A stretch of 64,000 bases of DNA from NCBI RefSeq assembly GCF_025949695.1, contig NZ_JAPDFL010000001.1, positions 2,049,501 to 2,113,500 of the forward strand. The letters are read 5' to 3'. This stretch comes from Pararhodobacter zhoushanensis (GTDB lineage Bacteria > Pseudomonadota > Alphaproteobacteria > Rhodobacterales > Rhodobacteraceae). Position numbers and translations under genes: made by a program. Within the stretch, counting starts at the first letter, position 1; every line of letters begins with the position of its first letter. The notes under the pieces were generated by a model. That model ran no database searches. It had not been told where the DNA came from and saw only the letters and a list, made by a program, of their open reading frames with translations. This document shows, in pieces, positions 1-8,297 of this stretch.

Positions 1-96
1 GAGGATCTGGGTCCATGTGGTGGTCTCCGCGACCGTGCGACCAATCCAAAGCTCCCAGTCATAGGCGATATCGCCCGCGAATGCAGTTTGCGGCAT
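1..96 (-). CDS. phage tail protein, N-terminal fragment (cut by window edge)
   Basis: Only the first 32 codons are visible, starting at an ATG one base after the DUF3168 stop codon. The visible peptide begins MPQTAFAGDIAYDWELW. In HK97-type phages the gene after the DUF3168 tail-completion protein is usually the major tail tube protein, so that is the likely identity by position. The fragment is too short to prove it. Confidence 0.6.
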   Translation of the reverse strand, partial: MPQTAFAGDIAYDWELWIGRTVAETTTWTQIL

Positions 97-97
97 C

Positions 98-487
98 TCA
101 TGCCCTCCATGCAGTGGTGAAATCCATGCTGACACGGTGCGGCCGGTCAGGTTCGTTCGCGCCGCCTTCGCGGCTATCCCGGGTGGCAACATGCGTCACC
201 AGCCGAAAGTTGGTATCCCGATACCCATGCAACACCGGGCGAATGGCACGCGCCAACGCCTTGGCCTGATCAAGGGTTTCCGCGTAGCAATCGATCTGCA
301 CGCGCCCCTCGAACAGTCCATTCGGCCCGTTCATCACCAGCCCTTCGGCATTATCGACAACCGTCAGAATAACCCCGGGCAGCGGCATCCCTTGCGGATG
401 CGCACCCCAGTTGATGCGCGCGATCGGCGCGATAGCAATCACATCTGCCGATCCGGTCAGAAGGGCGCGAAGATCCTCTTCCATCAT
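98..487 (-). CDS. DUF3168 tail-completion protein (gp17-like)
   Basis: A 129-residue protein of the usual length for DUF3168 phage proteins, which cap the tail tube at the head-proximal end and help join tail to head. It contains a central beta-rich segment (ILTVVDNAEG, GRVQIDCYAET) typical of that family, followed by an amphipathic helix (LDQAKALARAIRPVL). Its ATG overlaps the stop of the 58-residue upstream gene by 4 bases (ATGA), and one base separates its stop from the next tail gene, so it is part of the late operon. Confidence 0.8.
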   Translation of the reverse strand: MMEEDLRALLTGSADVIAIAPIARINWGAHPQGMPLPGVILTVVDNAEGLVMNGPNGLFEGRVQIDCYAETLDQAKALARAIRPVLHGYRDTNFRLVTHVATRDSREGGANEPDRPHRVSMDFTTAWRA

Positions 488-660
488 TCGACCTTGATCT
501 TCACGCCGCGCGCAACGAACGAGGACAGACCCTCTGTCCAGCGATCACAGTTTATCGAACCCGGAAACAGCCATTCGATGGCGCCAAGGGCGTGGATGAC
601 CAGCCTGGCGGCCCGCAGACGCCAAAGCGGGTAGTGAACTTTCAAGAAAACCTGTGTCAT
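484..660 (-). CDS. small phage protein, 58 aa, between gp10-like and DUF3168 genes
   Basis: A 58-codon gene beginning MTQVFLKVHYPLWRLRAAR. Support is positional: its ATG overlaps the gp10-like stop by 4 bases (ATGA) and its TGA overlaps the DUF3168 start in the same way, so it exactly fills the space between them. It is basic, with a hydrophobic centre (LVIHALGAIEWLF) that could be a short amphipathic or membrane helix. Function unknown; a minor connector or morphogenesis protein is only a guess. Confidence 0.7.
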   Translation of the reverse strand: MTQVFLKVHYPLWRLRAARLVIHALGAIEWLFPGSINCDRWTEGLSSFVARGVKIKVE

Positions 661-1139
661 CACGACCCCCTTGCAGCTTGCGCGGCAGCGCGTCGCGCTG
701 CTCTCGCCACGGTGCGTTGGATGTCATTCCATATCTCACGCTTCAGGCGGTCCAGCATCGCATCCTTGTCCTGATCCCACGCAGGCCGCATGAAGGGCTG
801 AGCGCGGTGATTGATGTTGCCGAACTCTTGGTTCCAAGCCGCCGGGTCGGGGCCGGGGCCCACGAACATCTCGACCGACGCCCGGTCATCCCGGAACATC
901 CGGCGATGCTGTGACCGCTGGCGCTTGCTCAATTTAGTGCTGACCGCGATCGAATTGGCCAGATCAGGCGCACCGGTCGCAGGGTCATTCGGGGCCAGCG
1001 AGCGAGCGATCGCCGCCATCGGCTCGGCTGAGGTTTTCAATGCACGCCGCAAGCTCGCCTTCTGGGTTGCCTCGCGGCCCAAGCGCTCAAGCTCACGCTC
1101 CAGCTCCGCAAATCCCTCAAGGCGAACAGTCACGCTCAT
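660..1139 (-). CDS. HK97 gp10-family tail-head joining protein
   Basis: A 159-residue protein starting MSVTVRLEGFAELERELE. HK97 gp10-family proteins sit at the head-tail interface or tail terminator. Family signs are the N-terminal 'G ... L...L..L' helix, the long basic helix with KASLRRALKTSAEPM, and the C-terminal region where 'FGNINHRAQPFMRPAWD' matches the family's 'FG...H.P.PFmrPA.d' signature. The frame is open 12 codons further upstream, but the internal ATG overlaps the head-closure stop and matches the family N-terminus, so it was chosen. Confidence 0.88.
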   Translation of the reverse strand: MSVTVRLEGFAELERELERLGREATQKASLRRALKTSAEPMAAIARSLAPNDPATGAPDLANSIAVSTKLSKRQRSQHRRMFRDDRASVEMFVGPGPDPAAWNQEFGNINHRAQPFMRPAWDQDKDAMLDRLKREIWNDIQRTVARAARRAAAQAARGS

Positions 1140-1507
1140 TGATCGGTCCTCGCGCTCGCGGTGATTTCCAGCCACTGACGGCGCGTCCCCGCCAATTCCT
1201 TGATCCCGTGAATGTCGTAGACCTGGCCTGACTCAACGAGCCGGTCCTTGGGCGTGATCCCAGACGAAAATAGCGACCAGCGCACAACGAAACGCGTCGT
1301 CACATGCGCGGCGGCCTCGCCCGCGCGCCAGCGTTCACCGTCGCTGATTGGCGTCTTCTGAGCCCAGACCAACAAGCCGATATTGTCCGCATCCGGGGCC
1401 ACCTCGTTCCACTTCCAGTCCGACCCGAAACCGGTCGTCACCAACGTCGCGCGCCGGAATTGCACGCGACGATCGAGCAACGCGCGGGGTCTGCCGATCA
1501 TCGCCAT
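1136..1507 (-). CDS. phage head closure / head-tail adaptor protein
   Basis: About 123 residues, starting at ATG (MAMIGRPRALLDRRVQF). The pattern 'LdrRVqf' near the start, followed by a beta-rich body with VWAQKTPISDGERWRAG and a basic late strand (TTRFVVRW), fits the head-tail adaptor / head closure (SPP1 gp16, HK97 gp7-like) family of about 110-125 residues. It lies between the connector and gp10-like genes, the standard place. A TTG two codons upstream also opens the frame, but the ATG is preferred. Its 3' end overlaps the next gene by 4 bases. Confidence 0.82.
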   Translation of the reverse strand: MAMIGRPRALLDRRVQFRRATLVTTGFGSDWKWNEVAPDADNIGLLVWAQKTPISDGERWRAGEAAAHVTTRFVVRWSLFSSGITPKDRLVESGQVYDIHGIKELAGTRRQWLEITASARTDQ

Positions 1508-1509
1508 AG

Positions 1510-2097
1510 TCAAAAATGGGGGCGGATAAACCGCCGCAGCTTTGTCATGATTTTGGCCGGAAGCACCTCTGGCGTGCTTGCCTCACTCAGACCATCCCAC
1601 TGTTCAATCAGTTCCTGCACCGCAAGCCGTATCTCGGCAGGCACATCCGCAGCAGCGTCGCCATAGCCGGCAACATAGGTAATCTGCACGGCGTCGTCGC
1701 GGTCAGCAGTGCTGGGCCACGACGATTCTGGATCGAGCCTCAGAAATGCCCCTGAGAAATCCTTGTGCAGACGGTAGGTGCTGCTGGCGAGCGTCTGCTC
1801 AACGCTACTGTCGTCGACGTAAGTGATCGACGCGATCGAGGCAACCGGCGCCAAAGCAAGCGGCAAGCGTTCCCCGGTGGGGAAAGCGGACCATGTGTCC
1901 TGCCACGTCTGGGTGATCAGGGCGCGACGCAGGATGCCGTCGATCCCGTCGAGATGCGACATCGCGGACGCGAGCAACAAATTGGTGTCTTCGAGATCGT
2001 CTGCATCATCGCCGCGACGGACCCAACGTTGCGCAGCCTCCGACGAAATCAGCGCTGCAACCGGTGCAGTGATAAGCGTCGAGTGTTGATAGCTCAT
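1510..2097 (-). CDS. head-tail connector protein (HK97 gp6-like)
   Basis: A 195-residue protein with an N-terminal helical region (LLASAMSHLDGIDGILRRAL), a middle beta region (LPLALAPVASIASITYVD) and a C-terminal helix pair (AEIRLAVQELIEQWDGL). This is the layout of the gp6-like / DnaB-type connector family that forms the ring under the portal. 'ITYVAGYGDAAADVPAEIRLAV' closely follows the family signature v.y.aGYg....vP..ir.Ai. It lies directly upstream of the head closure gene in the late operon. Confidence 0.88.
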   Translation of the reverse strand: MSYQHSTLITAPVAALISSEAAQRWVRRGDDADDLEDTNLLLASAMSHLDGIDGILRRALITQTWQDTWSAFPTGERLPLALAPVASIASITYVDDSSVEQTLASSTYRLHKDFSGAFLRLDPESSWPSTADRDDAVQITYVAGYGDAAADVPAEIRLAVQELIEQWDGLSEASTPEVLPAKIMTKLRRFIRPHF

Positions 2098-2120
2098 TGG
2101 ATCCGTCTTTCGCTGGGTGA

Positions 2121-2609
2121 TCAGGCGCGATTGGTGCGCGGGCCACTTTTGGCCGGGGCTGCGGTGTCGGTCGGCAGCACCGCAGCCGGATCGACCTTGA
2201 TCTTGATGTCCGTGTCATCAGGCCGCACGAAATCGGGAAAGAGCCCATCAAGTTCGGCACGCGTGAGGGTGGCGCTGCCGGTCAGTTCCTTGACGCGGTG
2301 CATCGCGGGCTTGCCGCCAGCGGTCCAATCCTCATCATCGCCCGGATCGAGCCGATCGAGCGCAGCGCGAACAGCGTCGGCGCTCTTGCGCGCCAACTCA
2401 TCTTTGGCCTGCTGGGCGGCAGCCTCGCGCTCGCGCTGTTGAATGTCGCGCGGGTCGATCATGGCGGTCTCGCGTGCAGGCAGCTTTGCCATACTCGCGA
2501 AACCGCCTTTGATCAGGCTCTCGGCGGCGGCGGGCGACAATGAAACCACCTGTCCCGCGTCGGCGCAGCCATCGGGCCCCGCCATGATGCTGTGCATCTT
2601 CACGTCCAT
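2121..2609 (-). CDS. phage hypothetical protein between capsid block and connector
   Basis: 162 residues with a glycine-rich N-terminal motif (AGPDGCADAGQVVSLS) followed by a short helix (AAESLIKGGFA). Small HK97-type operon proteins often carry such an N-terminal module near the capsid gene. Residues 50-90 are charged and helical (REREAAAQQAKDELARKS), probably coiled coil, and the C-terminus is acidic then Ala/Pro-rich. An in-frame ATG at codon 5 is an alternative start. No function is assigned; by position it may be a head accessory protein. Confidence 0.7.
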   Translation of the reverse strand: MDVKMHSIMAGPDGCADAGQVVSLSPAAAESLIKGGFASMAKLPARETAMIDPRDIQQREREAAAQQAKDELARKSADAVRAALDRLDPGDDEDWTAGGKPAMHRVKELTGSATLTRAELDGLFPDFVRPDDTDIKIKVDPAAVLPTDTAAPAKSGPRTNRA

Positions 2610-2645
2610 TTGTCAGATCCCTTGGCTGGTTGTGACCGTCAGGCC

Positions 2646-3095
2646 TTAAGCTGCGGCGGGCGAGGTGACCGAGACCAGATCACCATCGGCAGAGCCATCG
2701 ATCGGCACTTTGCGCGGGCCGTACAGGATCGCGATCACCGCGCCAAAGGCGATGTTTGCCGTCGCCGAGGTACGGTTGACGCGCAAATACCGCTCACGAG
2801 GGCGGTAGACATCGACAGCCAGCACCTTGCCGTTGATGTCGTCATTCGTGGCGCAGGTCAGCGTCGCGACGGCATCAGCCAGAGAGGCCATGCCCGAACC
2901 CGAGTTCGCCGAGTTCTGTTCAACAGTCATCGCCGCGACACCGGTGGCGACGGAATCCTCGACCGTGGTCAAGAAGATCACGCCCTCATAACCGGCCATG
3001 TCGATAATCGCGGAATCGTTGTCGATGGAAGCACCGGCAGCGACCGCTACCGCGGCCCACACGATGCGGGTGGTATTCATCAGAGTCGGGCTCAT
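2646..3095 (-). CDS. phage hypothetical protein downstream of capsid gene
   Basis: 149 residues, small-residue rich, mostly predicted beta strands (VIFLTTVEDSVATGVAAMTV; FGAVIAILYGPRKVP). It follows the major capsid gene by 75 bases and has a good ribosome site (AGGTGAGG before ATG). Position and composition suggest a head decoration or stabilisation protein. This is inference; no named family was recognised. Confidence 0.7.
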   Translation of the reverse strand: MSPTLMNTTRIVWAAVAVAAGASIDNDSAIIDMAGYEGVIFLTTVEDSVATGVAAMTVEQNSANSGSGMASLADAVATLTCATNDDINGKVLAVDVYRPRERYLRVNRTSATANIAFGAVIAILYGPRKVPIDGSADGDLVSVTSPAAA

Positions 3096-3170
3096 GGCCT
3101 CACCTCATGTTGGGATCGTTTGGAAATGGCACGGGCCCGCGCGGCCCGTGCCAATCGCAGCGGGCGGGGT

Positions 3171-4394
3171 TTAGCCCAGTTTGACGCGGGCAAAGGCCTC
3201 GGCAAGCACCGGGGCTCCGTCGCCTTCATAGCGACCGATGAACCCGACCTGATTGGTTTCGGCGTAGAGTTCATTCAGGCGCTGGATCGTCAGCTGCAGC
3301 GAGTCCAGGATCCAGTATTGGCTGAAGTCGCCCAGCAGGCCAACGTATTGACCGGAGGTCAGCGTGTTGGGTGCGTATTCCGACATGATGACCGGCCGGC
3401 CCAGCAGGCGATCGGGCTCACCATCCCGCACACTCTCACGCCAGATATACTGACCGTTGCCGTCCTTGAGCTTGGCGATTTCCTTGACCACGTCGCGGTG
3501 GAAAAGCCAGTTGGACCGCATCTGGTAGCCCGATTTCAGGCTGTATTTGGCATTGATCAGGCCATCGGTGGTGGGATAGGTCGCGGCATTGTCAGCCGAA
3601 ACATCGCGCGAGGTCGGGACACCATCGTTCGACGCGACAAACAGACCCAGCGGGCGCTTGTTGCCATTGCCGATCAGATAAGCCTTTTCCTGCGAAATTC
3701 CGAACTTGTACACCAGACGCTGGCGCACCAGCGCCTCGGCCGGCAGAGCAGAGGTGCGCAGCAGTTGTTGCGAGACCTTGATGCGCTTGGCCAGCGGGTG
3801 CGGCCGCATCTCGCGCTTGCCAAAGCCCATCGAGGTATCATTCGACCCGGTGGAAAGCTCGGTGGTCCAGTCCGCATCGTCAATGTCATTGTCAAGGCTC
3901 GGCAGGCCGATCGATGCCGAGTTCGGCATCGGGATGACATTGGCCAGGCCGCGGATCACCACGCTGTTGTCCAGCGCCTGGATCAGCTGGTTGACAAAGG
4001 TTTCCGGCGTGACCAGAAAACCGCCTTCGACGTTCACACCCGCCGAAAGGTCGCGGAACTCGCGCGACGCTTCGGCAGAGCCGCCGGTCAAGAAGCTGCG
4101 GAAGGATTCCATGACCGCATCGGTGCGACCGCGCCCCGCCCCACGATCACCACCACCCTGCGCGTTGCGCTCTTCGTCGTGCTCAAGGTTCTCGGCCAGT
4201 TCGCGTTCGGCCTGCAGCTGGCGCTCTTCACGGTCGATCCGCGTGCGCAGCTCATCGGCCTCGTTGAACAGCTTGTCGTAAGCCGTCTGTTCCTCGCCGG
4301 TGAGCGAGCGCTTTTCGGTGTCAGCCGCGTTCAGAAGCGCGCGGGCATCCTCGATCAGCTTTTTGCGCTTCTGGCGCATTTCGGTGAGCGTCAT
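3171..4394 (-). CDS. major capsid protein, HK97 gp5 family
   Basis: 407 residues, typical of HK97-fold capsid precursors. Residues 1-85 form a highly charged coiled-coil delta domain (MRQKRKKLIEDARALL, RIDREERQLQAERELAE), expected to act as built-in scaffold and be removed by the prohead protease in the next upstream gene. The mature part follows a Gly-rich linker (QGGGDRGAGRG) and carries typical family segments: 'GGFLVTPETFVNQLI', 'LPSLDNDIDDADWTTE', and 'GRPVIMSEYAPN' with 'LLGDFSQYWILD' near the end. Confidence 0.96.
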   Translation of the reverse strand: MTLTEMRQKRKKLIEDARALLNAADTEKRSLTGEEQTAYDKLFNEADELRTRIDREERQLQAERELAENLEHDEERNAQGGGDRGAGRGRTDAVMESFRSFLTGGSAEASREFRDLSAGVNVEGGFLVTPETFVNQLIQALDNSVVIRGLANVIPMPNSASIGLPSLDNDIDDADWTTELSTGSNDTSMGFGKREMRPHPLAKRIKVSQQLLRTSALPAEALVRQRLVYKFGISQEKAYLIGNGNKRPLGLFVASNDGVPTSRDVSADNAATYPTTDGLINAKYSLKSGYQMRSNWLFHRDVVKEIAKLKDGNGQYIWRESVRDGEPDRLLGRPVIMSEYAPNTLTSGQYVGLLGDFSQYWILDSLQLTIQRLNELYAETNQVGFIGRYEGDGAPVLAEAFARVKLG

Positions 4395-4489
4395 GTCAAA
4401 GATCCTTTTGCCTTGACGAAGGGCGGCACCATGCCACCCCCTAAGAACCCGCGTGCGGGGGGATTGGTCGTTGCAGAATTTCGGGGTGG

Positions 4490-5092
4490 TCAGAGGGCGA
4501 GCAGTTCCAGCCGCCGACGTTCGATCGCGTAATCGGGCACAGGCGGCAGCTGGTCAGCCTGCCAGCTCGCCAGCGAACGCTTGGCAATTTCGGTCTGCGG
4601 GTAGGCCGGGAAGGTCACAGGCGAGACATCGAACAGCTCGACCTCAAGCAGCGTGCGCGTGAGCTTGCCGTTGATGTCCTCCCATTTGTCGGCCTTGGTG
4701 CGGAAACCGAATGACATCTGGTCGACGTCACCAAGACGGATCGACTCGGCCAGATCGCGGGCGATCGAGGTGTTGGGCAGGGTGATCTCACACCGCAAAC
4801 CGCGATTATCCTCGGCCAGCACCAGAGTTTTCGAGCGAGTGCGCCCAAGGATCAGGTTGGGATCATGGTTGAACAGCGCGCGAACATCGCCGCCGACAGC
4901 CTTCGCGAAGGCGCCCGCCGCGATCTTCTCACGAAACCCGCCCAGATCGTCGGACAGCTCATCAAACAGCGCCGCGTAGCCGATCAGCACCGTGGGCCCG
5001 GCGTCTCCGGCAGCGCGCACCTCGATATCCGGGCACGCAAAAAAGCGGCGCTCAGCGACCGGCGTGCCTTGGGTCTCTTTCGGGAAAGTCAT
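4490..5092 (-). CDS. HK97-family prohead protease
   Basis: 200 residues, standard length for the herpesvirus-assemblin-fold proteases that cut the capsid delta domain and themselves during head maturation. The catalytic His is expected at H76 in 'ALFNHDPNLILGRT' and the catalytic Ser at S127 in 'DQMSFGFRTK'; the following 'ELFDVSPVTFPAYPQT' is the family signature. The ATG overlaps the portal stop by 4 bases, and the capsid gene follows after 95 bases, the classic portal-protease-capsid order. Confidence 0.95.
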   Translation of the reverse strand: MTFPKETQGTPVAERRFFACPDIEVRAAGDAGPTVLIGYAALFDELSDDLGGFREKIAAGAFAKAVGGDVRALFNHDPNLILGRTRSKTLVLAEDNRGLRCEITLPNTSIARDLAESIRLGDVDQMSFGFRTKADKWEDINGKLTRTLLEVELFDVSPVTFPAYPQTEIAKRSLASWQADQLPPVPDYAIERRRLELLAL

Positions 5093-6447
5093 GGCTGAAC
5101 CTTTTTCGATGGTGGCGTTTCAGGGGTCGTTTGGGCGCCGGCCAGCGCATCGTTGACGATCTGCTCGACCTTGGCTTGAAGGGCAGCATCAACGGATCCG
5201 GGTGCGGCGCCGGTGGCCGCGTCGATCGCTGCGATAGGCACAGTGGCGCCCTGCACGTAGTAGCCCTCGCCGCCCGCATAAGGGTTCATATCCTCGGCAC
5301 GGCGGATCTCGTTGGGGCTGATCGCGCCGATATAGAACAGGGCGCGATAGAAGTTCCCCCGCGCAGTCGCATCGCCGCGCAGCAGGCCCTTCATGTCGAA
5401 GGCAGCATAAAGCCCGGCCGCCCGGTCGGATGGCGTCAGCAAATAGGCGTTGTACCGGCTTTCGACCCGGCGCACCCAGCGCAGGATCGTGTCGACAACG
5501 AACTCGATCGCCTGATGTTCGATGTTACCAAAGGTTGCGGCGCCCATCTCTCCGATCTTGTGCGGTGGAACCAGGTAGATCCGGGCGATGTCGCCGATGC
5601 TGAACTTCTGCAGCTCGATGTATTGTGCGTCATCCATGGTCATGCCGATGCTTTCCCATTTCAGACCACCGTCAAAAATCGCGACGCGCCCGGCATTCTC
5701 CGGTCCCTGGTGACGCTCCTCCCAACTCTTGCGCAGAGCCTTGGCCGCCTCATCTGTCAACGGCTGATCGGACATCAGCGCGCCCTTGGGCTGTGCCGAA
5801 TTGGCATAGAACGACCGCAGGAACTGGCCTGCCGCGAGTGCGTTGCCGATGGTCTGACGGTGTGTCGCGATTGGCGACAGACTGGTGACGCCATCCATCA
5901 TCTTGTGAGGGATGCGCAGCACTTCCTCATCAAACAGGATCCGCGTCGGGCCTCGGCCATCCTCCCACCAACGATAGAGCAGCCGGCCGCGCCGATCGCG
6001 GAAAGGCTGAATATGATCGGGCAAGATCGGCGGCAGTTCGGCAATCTGGCCGCCGCGATCGGTGATGATCCGGGCAAATCCGTCGCCGCGCAGTGCGGTA
6101 TGGGACAGGATCATCTCGCGCCACTCAAAAGAAGTCATCCCCGCGACTGGCATCTCGTGCAGCAGACGGTAGAGCGGGTGATCAGCGACCTTTTCGCGAG
6201 ACTCCCGGCCGGTTTGCGGGTCGGTTTTCTTGCGGTAGACGTGCAGCGGCAGAGCCGCCAGCGTCTCGGCGATCAGTGAAATGCACGCATAGACCGCCGT
6301 GACGCGCATCGCTGAGTCCGGCGTCACCGAAACGGCGTCGCCACCGCCGAACATCTGCGCAAGAACGGGATCGCGCGGGTGCTTGGGGTTCACTGTGCTG
6401 CGCTGTTCCGGGGCTGAACGCGCTGTCAGAGACGAGAGAAAGCCCAT
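5089..6447 (-). CDS. phage portal protein, HK97 family
   Basis: 452 residues forming the dodecameric vertex ring through which DNA enters and leaves the head. Family motifs are visible: 'RVTAVYACISLIAETLAALP' near residue 50, 'HPLYRLLHEMPVAGMTSFEWRE', and 'GDIARIYLVPPHKIGE' about two-thirds along, followed by the 'NIEHQAIEFV' clip/wing region. The C-terminal 60 residues are Ala/Pro rich and probably disordered. Start and stop overlap the neighbouring genes by 4 bases. Confidence 0.95.
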   Translation of the reverse strand: MGFLSSLTARSAPEQRSTVNPKHPRDPVLAQMFGGGDAVSVTPDSAMRVTAVYACISLIAETLAALPLHVYRKKTDPQTGRESREKVADHPLYRLLHEMPVAGMTSFEWREMILSHTALRGDGFARIITDRGGQIAELPPILPDHIQPFRDRRGRLLYRWWEDGRGPTRILFDEEVLRIPHKMMDGVTSLSPIATHRQTIGNALAAGQFLRSFYANSAQPKGALMSDQPLTDEAAKALRKSWEERHQGPENAGRVAIFDGGLKWESIGMTMDDAQYIELQKFSIGDIARIYLVPPHKIGEMGAATFGNIEHQAIEFVVDTILRWVRRVESRYNAYLLTPSDRAAGLYAAFDMKGLLRGDATARGNFYRALFYIGAISPNEIRRAEDMNPYAGGEGYYVQGATVPIAAIDAATGAAPGSVDAALQAKVEQIVNDALAGAQTTPETPPSKKVQP

Positions 6448-6623
6448 CAGCCGCGAACCCCGAACACAGCAACCGCCGTAAAGACGGCACCGGATACCAG
6501 AAAGCCAGCCGCGGGCAGGATCAGGCCTGCACCATAGCCCAGCAACCCGACACCGACCAAACCGACGACATCCCGGCGATCAATCCAGACTGCGCGGCGC
6601 GGCGTCTCATCGGATTCGGTCAT
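6447..6623 (-). CDS. small two-helix membrane protein between TerL and portal genes
   Basis: 58 residues, beginning MTESDETPRRAVWIDRRD, followed by two hydrophobic stretches (VVGLVGVGLLGYGAGLIL; GFLVSGAVFTAVAVFGV) that would form a helical hairpin in the membrane. The ATG overlaps the TerL stop and its TGA overlaps the portal ATG, each by 4 bases, so the gene exactly fills the gap. Function is unknown. Confidence 0.8.
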   Translation of the reverse strand: MTESDETPRRAVWIDRRDVVGLVGVGLLGYGAGLILPAAGFLVSGAVFTAVAVFGVRG

Positions 6624-8296
6624 AGCAGGCCACCTCTTTCAAGAATTCGTTCGCTGGTCAGTTTTCCGGCGTCGCCCTGGTCACGCGATGCCACGCCGAT
6701 GGCGTTCACCAGGGCAACGATGCCGTCGATGCGTTGCGCCGACTTGGCTTTCGTCGGTTTGATGTTTCCGGCCGGGTCAGTCTCGACCGCAACCACCTTT
6801 GCGTGTCGATCGAGAACCGGGTGACCGCCGTGGTGCAGTGCATTCGACATCACCAGCCGTTCCAATTCTTTGGATGGCGGCGACATCGAGATGAACCCTT
6901 GCTGAAAATACTCGATCGGCAGCCCCTCTTGAGCGATCTCGATCGTGGTCTGTGTGGCGTTGTACCGGTCAACGCCGATATTCTGGATCTCGAAACGCTC
7001 GGCGTCGTCAAAGAGCGTCTTCTTCAAAAACGCATAATCAACCACGTTGCCTGGCGTCGCGATGATCGCCCCGGCGCCGACCCACCTGTCATAGGGCAGC
7101 TTGTCACGCTTGCTATGCTCGCCGATCAGATCCTCTGGCTTGAAAAACCTTGCTACGACGGCCGGAGTTTGGAGGCCATCTTGCACCGGAAACCAGTGCA
7201 GCAGGGCCGTAAGGTCGTTGATCGACGACAAATCGATCCCCGAAAAGCACCGTTTGCCGATCAAAAGCGTCTCAAGGTCTTGCCAGCCGTGAGGGCCAGC
7301 GCAGTATTTCCACCCAAAGCGCCGGCCTGTGTCGTCTGCCATGTCGATTGGTAGCCAACGCACAGCCTGTTCCGACCAGATGTTGAGGTGGTAGGCCTTG
7401 AAGCTGTTTTCCAGCCGAGGCGATTGCATGGCACGGCGCGCGTCGGAGCGCATTGTTTCTAGCTTTTTTGACACGCCCAAATTTGGATTTGCCTTGTACC
7501 AGGTGCTTTCCTGCGTCCAGTCGTCATGGTCCGGGTCGGCGGCGTAGATGACAACTAGCGTCTCAGGGTCATCGAGCACCCCGTCGCAGATCTTCTCGCA
7601 TTCGTCGTAGACCTCAGAGCCGTAACCGCCCTTTTTCCCTGCGGTCGAGATCAGGAACTCCAAAGGTTGGCGGCGATTGCCCTCCGAATCGTGCATGAAC
7701 TGGTAGAGCTCGCCGCTCGGCCACTCGTGGATCTCATCACCGATCAGCCCACTGGCGGCCTTGCCGTGCTTGCCTTTGCCGGACCCGGATAGCGGCTTGA
7801 ACGATGCATTCAGCGCACCGCAGTAGATCGCAGTTTTCAGGCACGTAAGCTCATTCGACAGCGCCTCGGACTTCCCGACCATCGCCGTCGCCTTGTTGAA
7901 CACGATCGCAGCCTGATCACCATCAGCCGCAATCGAGTAGACCTCGCCGCCTTCCTCGCCATCGCCGAGCAGCATGAGCAGCGCTATGCCCGCAGCGAGC
8001 TCTGTCTTGCCGTTCTTGCGCGGCACCCAGATATAGCAGCGACGATAGCGGCGCGTCCCGTCTGGCCGCTTCCAGCCGAACAGAGGGCGCACGATGTCGT
8101 CAGCCTGCCAGTCCTCAAGAACAAATGGCCGCCCCGCCCATTCGCCAGAAGTCAGGCGAAGGTAGCGGGGGAAGAAATCAACTGCTGCGTCAGCTGCTTT
8201 CTCATCGAACCAATATGATCCCGACACCCAAAGGCCGCGCGTCCGGTCATACTGCGCTCCCGAGCCAACGCCTTTTGGCCGTTTCGGTAGCGTCAT
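6620..8296 (-). CDS. phage terminase large subunit (packaging ATPase/nuclease)
   Basis: 558 residues. The N-terminal motor has a Walker A motif 'VPRKNGKT' at about 91-98 and Walker B 'GLIGDEIHEW' at about 183-192. The C-terminal RNase H-like nuclease has acidic residues in 'GIDLSSINDLTAL' (D355), 'GVDRYNAT' and a late 'RIDGIVAL'. The layout matches the HK97/Terminase_1 family. TerL pumps DNA through the portal and cuts the concatemer. It is separated from the terS stop by one base and overlaps the 2-TM gene by 4. Confidence 0.96.
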   Translation of the reverse strand: MTLPKRPKGVGSGAQYDRTRGLWVSGSYWFDEKAADAAVDFFPRYLRLTSGEWAGRPFVLEDWQADDIVRPLFGWKRPDGTRRYRRCYIWVPRKNGKTELAAGIALLMLLGDGEEGGEVYSIAADGDQAAIVFNKATAMVGKSEALSNELTCLKTAIYCGALNASFKPLSGSGKGKHGKAASGLIGDEIHEWPSGELYQFMHDSEGNRRQPLEFLISTAGKKGGYGSEVYDECEKICDGVLDDPETLVVIYAADPDHDDWTQESTWYKANPNLGVSKKLETMRSDARRAMQSPRLENSFKAYHLNIWSEQAVRWLPIDMADDTGRRFGWKYCAGPHGWQDLETLLIGKRCFSGIDLSSINDLTALLHWFPVQDGLQTPAVVARFFKPEDLIGEHSKRDKLPYDRWVGAGAIIATPGNVVDYAFLKKTLFDDAERFEIQNIGVDRYNATQTTIEIAQEGLPIEYFQQGFISMSPPSKELERLVMSNALHHGGHPVLDRHAKVVAVETDPAGNIKPTKAKSAQRIDGIVALVNAIGVASRDQGDAGKLTSERILERGGLL

Positions 8297-8297
8297 C

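Noticed and set aside
2592-4532. 646-codon plus-strand open frame
   Set aside because: It lies opposite the capsid and neighbouring genes, is rich in His/Arg/Gln as expected of a GC-rich shadow, and has no ribosome site or recognisable domain.
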